In this document: piece after piece, positions 53,655 through 61,986 of the stretch
Layout: each line of letters starts with the position of its first letter
Position numbering within the stretch: position 1 is the stretch's first letter
Origin: Neobacillus sp. PS3-12
Lineage (GTDB): Bacteria; Bacillota; Bacilli; Bacillales; Cytobacillaceae
Assembly: GCF_030915385.1 (NCBI RefSeq)
Contig: NZ_CP133268.1
Span: forward strand, 3,632,001 to 3,696,000
Reading direction: 5' to 3'
Length of the DNA: 64,000 bases
Notes under the pieces: generated by a model
Seen by the model: only the letters and a program-made list of their open reading frames with translations
Database searches by the model: none
Told to the model about the DNA's origin: nothing
Made by a program: the position numbers and the translations under genes

Positions 53655-54089
53655 ATGCCGAGAGCAAAGTATAGATCATCGGATGTCGCGCTGATGGCAA
53701 GGATGATGAGAGCGGAAGCCGAAGGTGAAGGACAGATGGGAATGTTGCTTGTAGGGAATGTAATCGTTAATCGTGTTAAAGCCGATTGTTTAGACTTTAA
53801 AGGACTACGGACAATTCCGCAAGTAATTTTTCAAGTACAAGGTGGGAATTATTCATTTGAAGCTGTTCAAAAGGGTAATGTGTTTTACCAAGCTGCGAGA
53901 GGTGTTGAGAAAAGATTAGCAAAACAAACTCTCGACTACTGGAGGCATTCTCCAGCTAAACATTCCTTATGGTATTTCAATCCTCATGCTCCATGCCCGC
54001 CAACATGGTACGATCAGCCAGCTTCAGGGCAATATAAACAGCATTGTTATTATGAGCCGAAAGAATGTCCCAGTGCATATAGCTGGTGA
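53655..54089 (+). CDS. cwlJ: Spore cortex-lytic hydrolase CwlJ
   Basis: 144 aa from ATG 53655 (GGAGGTG, 6 bases). SleB/CwlJ catalytic domain without signal peptide or peptidoglycan-binding domain, as in CwlJ: VALMARMMRAEAEGEGQMGM with the catalytic Glu, LLVGNVIVNRVKADCLDFKG and the ending HSLWYFNPHAPCPPTWYDQP. In Bacillus subtilis it acts in germination triggered by Ca-dipicolinate and needs GerQ; no gerQ is adjacent here. It identifies the host as a spore former. Confidence 0.93.
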   Translation: MPRAKYRSSDVALMARMMRAEAEGEGQMGMLLVGNVIVNRVKADCLDFKGLRTIPQVIFQVQGGNYSFEAVQKGNVFYQAARGVEKRLAKQTLDYWRHSPAKHSLWYFNPHAPCPPTWYDQPASGQYKQHCYYEPKECPSAYSW

Positions 54090-54111
54090 TAAAATAAAAC
54101 AACATAAATAG

Positions 54112-54166
54112 AATCCCTCTTGTGCAGAAGGTATGAAAGAACCTACTGCATCGGAGGGATTTATTT
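54112..54166. terminator. Bidirectional terminator between cwlJ and the sensor kinase
   Basis: AATCCCTC/GAGGGATT arms enclosing a partly paired loop (GCAGAAGGT...ACCTACTGC), with T-rich flanks on both strands; the genes converge here. Confidence 0.7.
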
Positions 54167-54178
54167 TTAGGATTAAAC

Positions 54179-55498
54179 TTATTTCTTTGGGTAACAAATG
54201 GTAAAGCAGACCTGCCCATTTTGATTTTCTACCTTAATACTTCCATGATAAAAATGAACAATTTTTTGAGAGATACTTAAACCGAGCCCGAAATTTCCTT
54301 TATCTCCTTTATAAAGGGATTTGAAGATTTGATTTAAATCTTTTTTAGAAATTAATGGGCCATCATTCTTTATTTCGATCATCCAGGATGACCCAGTATC
54401 TTTTAGGGAAACTTGAATTAGATTCTTTGCATATCTAAGCTGATTTTCTAAAATATTTTCAATAGAAACCCGGATACGATCCGAGTTTCCTAATATTACG
54501 GCTTGTTTTGATTCAATATTTAAGTCCCATGAAATATCTGCATTCACTGCCTGAAAATTAGCGATTAGATAAGGTAATAATTTATTGAGATAGACATCTT
54601 CTTTTTCTTTGTCATTATCTAAAACATAATCAAGCGTATTTAAATACAAAACTTGTTTAATCTTTTTCTCAAGACGGACAGCTTCATTTTTAATAACCGC
54701 TGCAGGTTCTTCGGCAGAATCTTCATACATTCCATCAATAATTGCTTGGGCGTAGCTCATGATGACCATTACTGGTGTTTTTAGATCATGAGAGATACTT
54801 TGAAGGAATTTTTTTTCTTCTTCATCAGCTAATTTTAATGATTCTTTCATTTCTTTCATCGCTATCGCTAATCGTCCAATTTCATCCTCACTTTTTAAAT
54901 CAAGGTCGTGATCCCACTCTTTATTAGCGATTCGTTTTGTATAGCCCTCTAACTGTTTTAGTGGTTTAGCAATATTATTTGCAATAACCTTAGACAAAGG
55001 TAAACTTAAAAGAATGACCAAGACTCCAATCAGGAGAATTTGAGGTAAACTTTCATTTTTATCCATGATTTGATAGGAAATTAAATATGATTGACCAGTT
55101 ACTTTACTAATTTCAATCAAATAAGTCATATTATTAATGTTTTTCTTAAGACTTTGATCAGTTTTACCTGTTATGAAACTACTCATTGTGATCATTAAAG
55201 ACGTATCCTCATGTTCATCGTCATGACTAATAAAACCGATTTGCCCAGTCTTTTTATCAAAAACAAAATTAAACGTATGCTGGTGTTTAGCAAATCCGAT
55301 TATGTCTGTATCAATCTGCTTTCCTTTGACAGAATTCAATACAAGCTGATGCGTAAGCTGCAGACCATGCACGGCTTTATCTTCATTCATACGATTAATA
55401 ATAAACGTGAATGCAAGGGAAACAACCAGTACAATGATGGTAATGATCACCGATATGATGAACCAAATTCTCATTGTAAGTGATTTAAATTTCATCAT
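54179..55498 (-). CDS. cssS: Sensor histidine kinase, CssS-like
   Basis: 439 aa. Two membrane segments (about 12-35 and 155-175) flank an extracytoplasmic sensor; then HAMP, HisKA with phospho-His in QSISHDLKTPVMVIMSYAQA and HATPase_c with ENILENQLRYA, IKNDGPLI and KGNFGLGLSISQKI. The spellings around the H-box and N-box are those of Bacillus CssS, the secretion-stress sensor, and htrA lies 2 kb away. It overlaps the response-regulator gene by four bases. Confidence 0.8.
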   Translation of the reverse strand: MMKFKSLTMRIWFIISVIITIIVLVVSLAFTFIINRMNEDKAVHGLQLTHQLVLNSVKGKQIDTDIIGFAKHQHTFNFVFDKKTGQIGFISHDDEHEDTSLMITMSSFITGKTDQSLKKNINNMTYLIEISKVTGQSYLISYQIMDKNESLPQILLIGVLVILLSLPLSKVIANNIAKPLKQLEGYTKRIANKEWDHDLDLKSEDEIGRLAIAMKEMKESLKLADEEEKKFLQSISHDLKTPVMVIMSYAQAIIDGMYEDSAEEPAAVIKNEAVRLEKKIKQVLYLNTLDYVLDNDKEKEDVYLNKLLPYLIANFQAVNADISWDLNIESKQAVILGNSDRIRVSIENILENQLRYAKNLIQVSLKDTGSSWMIEIKNDGPLISKKDLNQIFKSLYKGDKGNFGLGLSISQKIVHFYHGSIKVENQNGQVCFTICYPKK

Positions 55499-56163
55499 TT
55501 TACGACCAATTTATAGCCAAACCCGTAGACGGTTTCAAGGTTTATCCTGGCTAATTTCTTTCTTAATCTTCTTATCGTGTCATCTACAACTCGGTCAGAT
55601 CCGAAATAATTATCGCCCCATACTTTTTCGAGGATTTGCTCCCTTGACACGACCGTATTACCGTTTTCAATAAAATAAAGCAGCAGGGTAAATTCTTTAT
55701 TGGTTAGAATAATTTCCTGGCCATCATCAAAAACTGTTCGCTGCTTTCGGTCAACAAGATAGTCTTCTAAATGGAAATCAGCGGAAGGTTCTTCTTTATT
55801 GTTGTGCAAACGTTGGATGATTTTATTTGTTCGAATGACTAACTCTCTTGGCAAAAAGGGTTTTGATAAATAATCATCACTGCCTAATTCCAGCCCTACT
55901 ACCCGATCCAGTTCTTGGTTCCTTGCTGACATAAAAATGACGGGCGTTTCTTGGTTATACTCTTTTATTGCTTTAATTAATTGATACCCATCAATATCCG
56001 GTAGCATAATATCTAATATCCAAAGGTCAGGCAAGTCTTGAACTTTCTGAAGAGCAGGTTCACCTTCAAGGAAGGATACAACTTTGTAGCCTTCCTTTTC
56101 TAAATATTTTTTAAGTAATTGATTAAGATGTTCTTCATCTTCAACCAAATAGATTGTCGCCAT
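55495..56163 (-). CDS. cssR: OmpR-family response regulator, CssR-like
   Basis: 222 aa from ATG 56163 (GGTGGTGTG upstream). Receiver with YLVEDEEHLN, phospho-Asp in LWILDIMLPDIDGYQ and the switch residues MSARN and LSKPF; winged helix ending VDDTIRRLRKKLARINLETV. Partner of the CssS-like kinase. Its promoter carries an inverted copy (56316-56344) of an element also found at 56367 and 57373, suggesting autoregulation together with the neighbouring membrane genes. Confidence 0.88.
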   Translation of the reverse strand: MATIYLVEDEEHLNQLLKKYLEKEGYKVVSFLEGEPALQKVQDLPDLWILDIMLPDIDGYQLIKAIKEYNQETPVIFMSARNQELDRVVGLELGSDDYLSKPFLPRELVIRTNKIIQRLHNNKEEPSADFHLEDYLVDRKQRTVFDDGQEIILTNKEFTLLLYFIENGNTVVSREQILEKVWGDNYFGSDRVVDDTIRRLRKKLARINLETVYGFGYKLVVK

Positions 56164-56315
56164 GTTCACACCACCATATATAATTAATCTTGAAAATACA
56201 ATCAGACTCATTAGTTCCAATAATCAGTATAATACGTGGAGTCAATTGTACAAAAGGTTTTGGACATTTGAACTCCTCCTAATCTTTCTATGCAAGAGTA
56301 TAAAGAAGAAATACC

Positions 56316-56415
56316 GTGGAATTATCGTTGAATTATGTGAAAAATATGGGTTTATCTATCACATACTTTTCACACATTTCTACGATAATTCCTCGGAAAT
56401 TGCTCGCTATACTTC
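56316..56415. promoter_or_regulatory. Divergent promoter region with two inverted copies of a shared element
   Basis: Element: TTTTCACACATTTC then N then ACGATAATTCCTC. A plus-strand copy starts at 56367 and is followed by a TATACT -10 box (56407); a minus-strand copy (GTGGAATTATCGTTGAA...ATGTGAAAAA) covers 56316-56344 and is followed, on that strand, by TATACT near 56300. A third copy is at 57373. Probably the binding site of the CssR-like regulator. Confidence 0.7.
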
Positions 56416-56444
56416 CAAATAGAAAGCAACAAGGAGGAATTTAA

Positions 56445-57284
56445 GTGAAAAAGAATTATACAAAAATTGTACTAGATTTGGTGATGGCAATCACATTTGT
56501 GTTACTAATGAACCCTAGAGTATTGGATGGCTTACCGTTTCATGAAATAGCAGGTTTGATTATTGGAGTAGCGATTCTTGTACACATCGGATTGAACTTC
56601 CGATGGGTGATCAATACTACCAAAAAGATTTTTGATTCCAAACTACCTAATAAAACACGATTCAGTTTTCTATTAAATATACTACTGTTAATTTCAATGG
56701 CTACCGTAATTGTAACTGGAATATTGATTTCGAGGGTGGTTCTTCCAAGTCTTGCTGTCCAAGGAAATCATTCAATTCGTGGTCTCCACAGTTTTTCTGC
56801 TGACGCAACACTTGCATTAGTTGGTTTGCATATTGGGGTACATTGGCAATGGATCGTGAGTATTCATAAAAGAGCATTTAAATCGAGGGAAGGTAAACTT
56901 AGGAAAGGTGTAATTGCATCCGTAGTTCTTTCTCTTGCCATATTAGTAGGCGGAATTCAATGGTTTGCTTCCACATCTACTCCTAGTAAAGGCGATTTCA
57001 ATCCAAAACAAATGCAGCAATTCGGGCAGTCAACTAATAATGTGAATACCGGGAATGTAACAAATAGTACTCAACAAGGTCCACCTAACGGCGATTTTCG
57101 TGAAGGAAAATTTGATGGAAGAGGTGGACATGAAGATCATGGCGGTAGCAGCAGTCCATTTCTTGTCATTCTGAACTATTTTGGCATCTGGGCAGTGATC
57201 ATCATTCCTACCTATTTTCTGGAAAAAAGAATCTTAAGGAATAAGCGAAAAACGAACCATGTACAACTTCAAGATTCAAAATAA
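56445..57284 (+). CDS. DUF4405 membrane protein, cytochrome b-like
   Basis: 279 aa. Four N-terminal membrane segments with paired His residues in the positions expected of heme ligands (HEIAGLIIGVAILVHIGLN and RGLHSFSADATLALVGLHIG), a signature of DUF4405/cytochrome b561-like proteins; then a low-complexity region rich in Gln, Asn, Gly, and His (about 190-240, FDGRGGHEDHGGSSS) and one more membrane segment near the C terminus. Likely a membrane electron carrier. RBS AAGGAGG. Divergent from the CssRS-like pair. Confidence 0.82.
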   Translation: MKKNYTKIVLDLVMAITFVLLMNPRVLDGLPFHEIAGLIIGVAILVHIGLNFRWVINTTKKIFDSKLPNKTRFSFLLNILLLISMATVIVTGILISRVVLPSLAVQGNHSIRGLHSFSADATLALVGLHIGVHWQWIVSIHKRAFKSREGKLRKGVIASVVLSLAILVGGIQWFASTSTPSKGDFNPKQMQQFGQSTNNVNTGNVTNSTQQGPPNGDFREGKFDGRGGHEDHGGSSSPFLVILNYFGIWAVIIIPTYFLEKRILRNKRKTNHVQLQDSK

Positions 57285-57372
57285 AAAATTCACTTTAGAG
57301 GCGCATGAAATTTTCATGCGCCTACACAATTTTATTTATAAATATCATTTAAAAAAACTGGTTAACACATTT

Positions 57373-57419
57373 TTTTCACACATTTCCACGATAATTCTTC
57401 GGAAATTCATCATTATACT
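57373..57419 (+). promoter_or_regulatory. Third copy of the CssR-like promoter element
   Basis: TTTTCACACATTTCCACGAT and the following bases match 56367-56415, including TATACT (57414-57419) at the same distance. No gene with RBS lies right after it except the short peptide at 57487, so it may drive the 57647 operon. Confidence 0.65.
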
Positions 57420-57506
57420 CATGAATATAGAAAGAACAAGTTGAAAAATAATCAGTTTGATTGATCAACTGAAAGGAGCATATAAAATGAAACCAATAGT
57501 AACTCT

Positions 57507-57567
57507 CAGGAAACTTTCAGCTTACCTTCAAACTTAATTCAGGTTGGAGGTGCAGAATACAGGCATG
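57507..57567 (+). repeat. Promoter element with CTTTC/TTCA direct repeats, copy 2
   Basis: CAGGAAACTTTCAGCTTACC followed by TTCAAACTTAATTCAGGTTG: matches copy 1 at 47692-47752 over about 60 bases. It lies 80 bases before the 57647 gene. Immediately before it ATG 57487 with AAGGAG opens a 16-codon frame that runs through the element and is probably incidental. Confidence 0.7.
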
Positions 57568-57646
57568 AGGTTTAGAACCGAAGGATAATGAAAAAAAGTA
57601 TATATTTACGATAATTTACAAATTAGAATCGAAAGGAGTCCTTATA

Positions 57647-57985
57647 ATGGAGAAAAAGAGTTTTACCCCTTGGGGAGTAAGTTTTGCCAGCCTAGCACTT
57701 GTTGCTGGTATGGTGGGATACCTTGGATTTACAAATAAAACTAGTTTGAGTAAATCCAATCAAACGATCGCATCAACTCAAAAGTCAAATCAACAAACAC
57801 CTAGCCAAAATGGAGGTAACCAGAATACCTCAGGGAGCTCAGCTGATGATAATGGAGGAGCTTTTAGCTTTGATAACAATCAATCAACCTTTGATAATGG
57901 AAGTTCGGGACAGGACAATAATCAGTTTTCAGGTGGCGGCTTTGGCCATCACGGTGGATTTGACACAACTACAGGGGGGACCTGA
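57647..57985 (+). CDS. Small exported or anchored Asn/Gly/Ser-rich protein
   Basis: 112 aa. N-terminal membrane/signal segment (VSFASLALVAGMVGYLGFTN), then a low-complexity extracytoplasmic tail of Gln, Asn, Ser and Gly ending GGGFGHHGGFDTTTGGT with a His pair. No catalytic domain. It overlaps the apbE start (TGATGATG) and is therefore co-translated with it. Composition resembles the tails of the YknX-like adaptor and the DUF4405 protein, which might bind metal or flavin or span the wall. Family not recognised. RBS AAAGGAG. Confidence 0.8.
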   Translation: MEKKSFTPWGVSFASLALVAGMVGYLGFTNKTSLSKSNQTIASTQKSNQQTPSQNGGNQNTSGSSADDNGGAFSFDNNQSTFDNGSSGQDNNQFSGGGFGHHGGFDTTTGGT

Positions 57986-58866
57986 TGATGTATAAATATA
58001 ATTTCAATTCAATGAGCACGATGGTACAAATATCAATCAATCAAGAAATGTTTGCGAATGATCTCATGCCTGTCTATAAACTATTTGCAGCTGTTGAAGA
58101 TACATGCAGCCGCTTTAAAGAGGAAAGTGAATTATCCAGGTTAAATCAACGAGTTGGGAAAGAAGTCGAAGTATCTGATGATCTATTTAACATTCTAAAA
58201 GAAGCACTGAGATTTTATAAAGAAACGAATGGAATTTTTAATCCTGGAATCTTGTCGGCAATTGAAGACAGTGGTTATACCAAATCCATTGAATATATCA
58301 AAGGGAAAGAATTGGGAGCATCCTCCCATTCAGCCCCGGAGATTAGTAAGATTCAGCCTTATCAATTGAACGAAGAAAAACAGACAGTTATCCTGCAAAC
58401 TAGAATTGATTTAGGTGGGATCGCAAAGGGCTGGGTGATAGACTGCGCAGCGGATCTATTATCAAAACAAGGCTATGGTTTTATTAATGTCGGCGGTGAT
58501 ATCCGGATTTTTGGAATTTTACCAAGACCGTTAAATATCGGGATTGAAGACCCATTCGATCCATCAAACATGCTATCTTCCATACAAGTTTCCCAAGGAG
58601 CAGTGGCAACTTCCACATCGATGAAAAGAAGATGGAAGATGAATGGAAAGAATAAGCATCATCTAATCGATACTACAACGGGAGAACCGTCTACAAGCTC
58701 GATTCTTTCTTCAACTGTTACAGCTCCCACAGCCGTTGAAGCGGATGTACTGGCAAAAGTCACTCTTTTATTGGGAGAAGAGGATGGAAAATTCTGGTTA
58801 TCTAGCAAAAGAATTAAAGCAGTTATCATAAATGAAGGGAAAGAAATTTGGAGAGGAAGCGAATAA
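57985..58866 (+). CDS. apbE: ApbE-family FAD:protein FMN transferase
   Basis: 293 aa (ATG 57985, or ATG 57988 with better spacing to AGGGGGG). ApbE fold: SMSTMVQISINQ, DTCSRFKEESELSRLNQ, RIDLGGIAKGWVIDCAADLL, GFINVGGDIRIFG and the C-terminal Mg/FAD region HHLIDTTTGEPS and TAPTAVEADVLAKVTLLLG. It attaches FMN to a Thr of a target protein. No lipoprotein signal is visible, unlike many extracytoplasmic ApbE, and no FMN-binding target is encoded nearby. Confidence 0.9.
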   Translation: MMYKYNFNSMSTMVQISINQEMFANDLMPVYKLFAAVEDTCSRFKEESELSRLNQRVGKEVEVSDDLFNILKEALRFYKETNGIFNPGILSAIEDSGYTKSIEYIKGKELGASSHSAPEISKIQPYQLNEEKQTVILQTRIDLGGIAKGWVIDCAADLLSKQGYGFINVGGDIRIFGILPRPLNIGIEDPFDPSNMLSSIQVSQGAVATSTSMKRRWKMNGKNKHHLIDTTTGEPSTSSILSSTVTAPTAVEADVLAKVTLLLGEEDGKFWLSSKRIKAVIINEGKEIWRGSE

Positions 58867-58867
58867 G

Positions 58868-59395
58868 ATGGAAACATTTGAATGGTATGCAATTCGAGCA
58901 ACAGGAACAGTAGCATATTTATTATTATATATGGCAGTATTATCTGGACTTTTTTCAGCAGTTCAGAAGAAACAAAAAAAGAAAATCAACAATATCCTAA
59001 ATCTTCATGAATCACTTTCAGATTGGGCATTAATTCTTACCTGCGGACACTTAGGAGTTTTGTTGATAGATTCCTACTTCCCATTTAAACTATCCCAAAT
59101 CCTGATTCCATTTAGCAGCAGCTATGAGACTGTTTCAATGGCACTAGGGACAATTGCCACTTACTTCTTAATTATGACGATCGTTACATCAAAATTCCGT
59201 AAGAAAATTGGCTATCAAAGGTGGCAAAAACTTCACGCCCTTAATCCGCTTCTCTATATCTGTGTAACATTCCATGGTTTAATGAGTGGTTCTGACTTTT
59301 CTGGTCCAGTTATAGCTGCTATTAATATTGCACCAGTTATTGTTATGGGGGGAATGATACTCTCAAGTAAGAAAAAAGTGAGTGAAGCACATTAA
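58868..59395 (+). CDS. Ferric-reductase-like transmembrane protein
   Basis: 175 aa from ATG 58868 (GAGAGGAAG). Five to six membrane segments with His in LILTCGHLGVLLIDSYF, WQKLHALNPLLYIC and VTFHGLMSGSDF, the pattern of the ferric reductase-like/MsrQ heme-binding bundle. No NADPH or flavin domain. With the DUF4405 protein and ApbE it forms a possible transmembrane electron route. Immediately follows apbE. Confidence 0.85.
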   Translation: METFEWYAIRATGTVAYLLLYMAVLSGLFSAVQKKQKKKINNILNLHESLSDWALILTCGHLGVLLIDSYFPFKLSQILIPFSSSYETVSMALGTIATYFLIMTIVTSKFRKKIGYQRWQKLHALNPLLYICVTFHGLMSGSDFSGPVIAAINIAPVIVMGGMILSSKKKVSEAH

Positions 59396-59473
59396 AGCAC
59401 ATATTCGGAAAGTTGGAAACAGGGAACTTAGAACTAATCATTCCCAAAGGGTACTTAAAATAATGTTTTCAAT

Positions 59474-59506
59474 ACTTTCCAAACTTTCTCCATACTTTCC
59501 TGATAG
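59474..59506 (+). promoter_or_regulatory. ACTTTC direct repeats upstream of the second two-component operon
   Basis: ACTTTCC (59474), ACTTTCT (59483) and ACTTTCC (59494), followed by TGATAGAAT, 40-70 bases before the kinase ATG. Likely OmpR-type regulator site for autoregulation; related in look to the repeats at 47692 and 57507. Confidence 0.5.
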
Positions 59507-59544
59507 AATGAAATTAGAATTTATCGGAATTAAGGAGCAGCAAT

Positions 59545-60915
59545 ATGAAGGGAATTAACATCTTAAACCGTATTTCGATTAAGCTTGGATTATTGTTCAG
59601 CGGTGTTTTTCTAATACTACTTTTGATTTTAGGTACTATTTTATATGGGGTATTTACCAATTTATTTGTTGATTTTGTAAGCAGCGATCTCATCGATCAG
59701 GGAAGTAATCACTCTAAGGTCCTGGATAATGATTTTAGCAAAAAAATGATTGGCCATGTGGTGTCGATGGATCAAAACGGATCGACCCAAATCGTAATAA
59801 CCGATGAAAATCAAAAAATTCTTGGTTCTACGGTTCCCCTGGATGCCGAGATGAAAAAACATCTTTTGAAAAGTAAAAAAGAGATTGTCATTAGTGACTG
59901 GAAAAAGGATAAATACATTAGTACAATTACAACGATTCCTAACAAGGGGTATGTTTATATGTTTTATCGGACAAATGTTTTAAGAGAAACGGTGTCCGTA
60001 TTAAAAAGCCTTATTCTTGTTACTGGCATTGGAACAGTATTTATAGGTTTCGGCACCATTGGTTTCCTTTCAAGAAAAATTACTCAACCGCTTGTAATCA
60101 TGAAGGAAGCGACAAATCAATTAGCAAAGGGTCAGTACAGGCAGGAAATCCCTTCTAAAGGTAATGATGAAATTGCTCAATTAGCCAGTTCTATTCAGCA
60201 ATTGGGTGAACAATTGCAATACTTTGAGGATACGAGGAATGAATTTTTGTCTGCAGTTTCACATGAACTGCGGACACCATTAACCTACATAAAAGGCTAT
60301 AGCGATGTCCTTAGTAAAGGAATCATTAAGAGTAAAGAAGAACAAACAGAATATCTAGCCATCATTAATAGAGAAACGAAACGAATTTCATTTTTGGTAA
60401 ATGATTTATTTGAAATGAGCAAACTTCAAGCGGGGAAGTTTCAGCTGCAAAAAGAGTTGGCAAATGTTAATTTGATTGCCGAAAAAGTTGCTTCCAGTCT
60501 TAGACCTGCACTTGTAAAAAAAGGACTGGAGTTAATCCTAACTTTTTCTGAAAAAGTGCCTCCTATCCTGATAGATGTACAAAGAATGGAACAGGTTGTC
60601 TATAACCTTGTGGAAAATGCGATTAAATATACAGACAATGGTTTTATTAAGATTCGTTCTTTTTTAGAAAATGAGTTTGTTGTTATTGAAATTTGTGATA
60701 CTGGTATGGGAATTCCAAAGGAAGAAATATCAAAAATTTGGGATCGGTTTTATCGAATTGAAAAGTCCAGAGCCCGAAAAACAGGTGGAACAGGGCTGGG
60801 CTTATATATAGCCAAACAAATTATTGAATCCCATCATGGTCAGATCAAGATTAGTAGTGTAGAAAACCAGGGATCCACATTTTTGATTTATTTGCCAAGG
60901 GAGTTGAAAGAATGA
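59545..60915 (+). CDS. Sensor histidine kinase
   Basis: 456 aa. Two membrane segments (about 12-35 and 158-180) around an extracytoplasmic sensor of 120 residues; HAMP (SRKITQPLVIMKEATNQLAK); HisKA with phospho-His in LSAVSHELRTPLTYIKGY; HATPase with NLVENAIKYTDNG, DTGMGIPKEE and GGTGLGLYIAKQI. RBS AAGGAG. Overlaps the response-regulator gene by four bases (ATGA). Signal unknown; the neighbouring Met-rich proteins hint at metal or envelope stress. Confidence 0.93.
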   Translation: MKGINILNRISIKLGLLFSGVFLILLLILGTILYGVFTNLFVDFVSSDLIDQGSNHSKVLDNDFSKKMIGHVVSMDQNGSTQIVITDENQKILGSTVPLDAEMKKHLLKSKKEIVISDWKKDKYISTITTIPNKGYVYMFYRTNVLRETVSVLKSLILVTGIGTVFIGFGTIGFLSRKITQPLVIMKEATNQLAKGQYRQEIPSKGNDEIAQLASSIQQLGEQLQYFEDTRNEFLSAVSHELRTPLTYIKGYSDVLSKGIIKSKEEQTEYLAIINRETKRISFLVNDLFEMSKLQAGKFQLQKELANVNLIAEKVASSLRPALVKKGLELILTFSEKVPPILIDVQRMEQVVYNLVENAIKYTDNGFIKIRSFLENEFVVIEICDTGMGIPKEEISKIWDRFYRIEKSRARKTGGTGLGLYIAKQIIESHHGQIKISSVENQGSTFLIYLPRELKE

Positions 60916-61586
60916 ACAAGATTTTAATCGTAGATGATGAAAGGGAAATGAGACAGCTATTACGGATTTATCTGCAGCAAGAAAATTACCTAATCGAAGA
61001 AGCACAAAATGGTAAAGAAGCCTACGAACAGATCTTAAATAATGATTTTGATTTAGTGATTCTCGATGTAATGATGCCGATTATGGATGGGTGGGAAACA
61101 ATCGAACGAGTCAGAAAGGTTTCAAGCGTTCCGATTATTTTATTAACTGCCAAATCAGCAGTAGAAGATAAGGTACTTGGATTGACAACAGGTGCAGATG
61201 ATTATCTTGTGAAACCTTTCGATGATGCGGAATTGCTGGCCCGAGTGAAAGCACTGCTAAGGAGGACTCAAAAAGCTAGCACGAATAATGATGTTTTAAA
61301 ATATAAAGGGATCATTTTGAATAAAATAGCTCGGAGCGTAATGTACCAAGAATTCGTTATAAATTTAACACAGACAGAATTTGACCTACTTGAGGTACTG
61401 ATCGAGCATAAAGGGAATGCATTAACCAGAGATCATTTGGTCGACTTAATTTGGGGGATTGATTTCATGGGTGAGGATCGCACAATTGATTCCCATATTA
61501 AAAATCTTAGGGAAAAATTAAATGCTTATGGAATTGAAAAAACATTCATCAAAACGATCTGGGGTATTGGATATAAAGTGGAATAG
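60912..61586 (+). CDS. OmpR-family response regulator
   Basis: 224 aa. Receiver with ILIVDDEREM, phospho-Asp in LVILDVMMPIMDGW and switch LLTAKS...LVKPF; winged helix with LTQTEFDLLEVLIEHKGNAL, DRTIDSHIKNLREKL and the ending IKTIWGIGYKVE. Translated together with the kinase. Probable targets are its own promoter repeats (59474) and perhaps the matching elements at 47692 and 57507. Confidence 0.94.
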   Translation: MNKILIVDDEREMRQLLRIYLQQENYLIEEAQNGKEAYEQILNNDFDLVILDVMMPIMDGWETIERVRKVSSVPIILLTAKSAVEDKVLGLTTGADDYLVKPFDDAELLARVKALLRRTQKASTNNDVLKYKGIILNKIARSVMYQEFVINLTQTEFDLLEVLIEHKGNALTRDHLVDLIWGIDFMGEDRTIDSHIKNLREKLNAYGIEKTFIKTIWGIGYKVE

Positions 61587-61595
61587 GTGAAAACA

Positions 61596-61844
61596 ATGAA
61601 ACGGTTATTAGCTGCCATTTTTTTTATGATATTAATTTTCCATGGGCTCTCATTTCTTTTGTTTGTAATCAAAATGATGTGGTTTCCCTCAAGTATGATG
61701 GGAATGATGATGGGGCGGCAAATGATGTATCGTCACATGTATTATTGGTTTAGTCAAACTTTTTGGCTGTCCATCTTGCTTGCAGGCGTCATGATCCTTA
61801 TTTGGCTTATTCGAACAAACATGAATAAACCTTCAAACAAATAG
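61596..61844 (+). CDS. Small Met/His-rich two-segment membrane protein
   Basis: 82 aa from ATG 61596 (AGGTG, 7 bases; the in-frame GTG 61587 sits inside the RBS). Two membrane segments frame a loop of Met, His, Tyr and Arg (MMWFPSSMMGMMMGRQMMYR then HMYYWF). Met/His clusters of this density are typical of copper-handling proteins. It follows the response-regulator gene by nine bases and probably belongs to its operon. Family not recognised. Confidence 0.75.
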   Translation: MKRLLAAIFFMILIFHGLSFLLFVIKMMWFPSSMMGMMMGRQMMYRHMYYWFSQTFWLSILLAGVMILIWLIRTNMNKPSNK

Positions 61845-61933
61845 GTAAAAATCGATACCTGGATAAAAGAAAATTTGAAGAAAATATGACGTTTTAATTA
61901 ATACATGATCCTCCATATTTTCTACATAGTTTC

Positions 61934-61956
61934 ATTCTATAGTAAAACTGTAGAAT
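61934..61956 (+). promoter_or_regulatory. Inverted repeat upstream of the Met-rich secreted protein
   Basis: ATTCTATAGT-AAA-ACTGTAGAAT, arms matching at 9 of 10 bases, 30 bases before the ATG; TAGAAT within the right arm may be the -10 box. Candidate repressor site. Confidence 0.5.
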
Positions 61957-61986
61957 AGAATATCGATGAGAAACGGAGTGAGAAAA

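Noticed and set aside
53655..54089. SleB instead of CwlJ
   Set aside because: No signal peptide or peptidoglycan-binding domain; size and sequence fit CwlJ.
57259..57444. Short ORF after the DUF4405 gene
   Set aside because: Runs through an inverted repeat (GGCGCATGAAA/TTTCATGCGCC, probable terminator) and a promoter element, so coding is unlikely.
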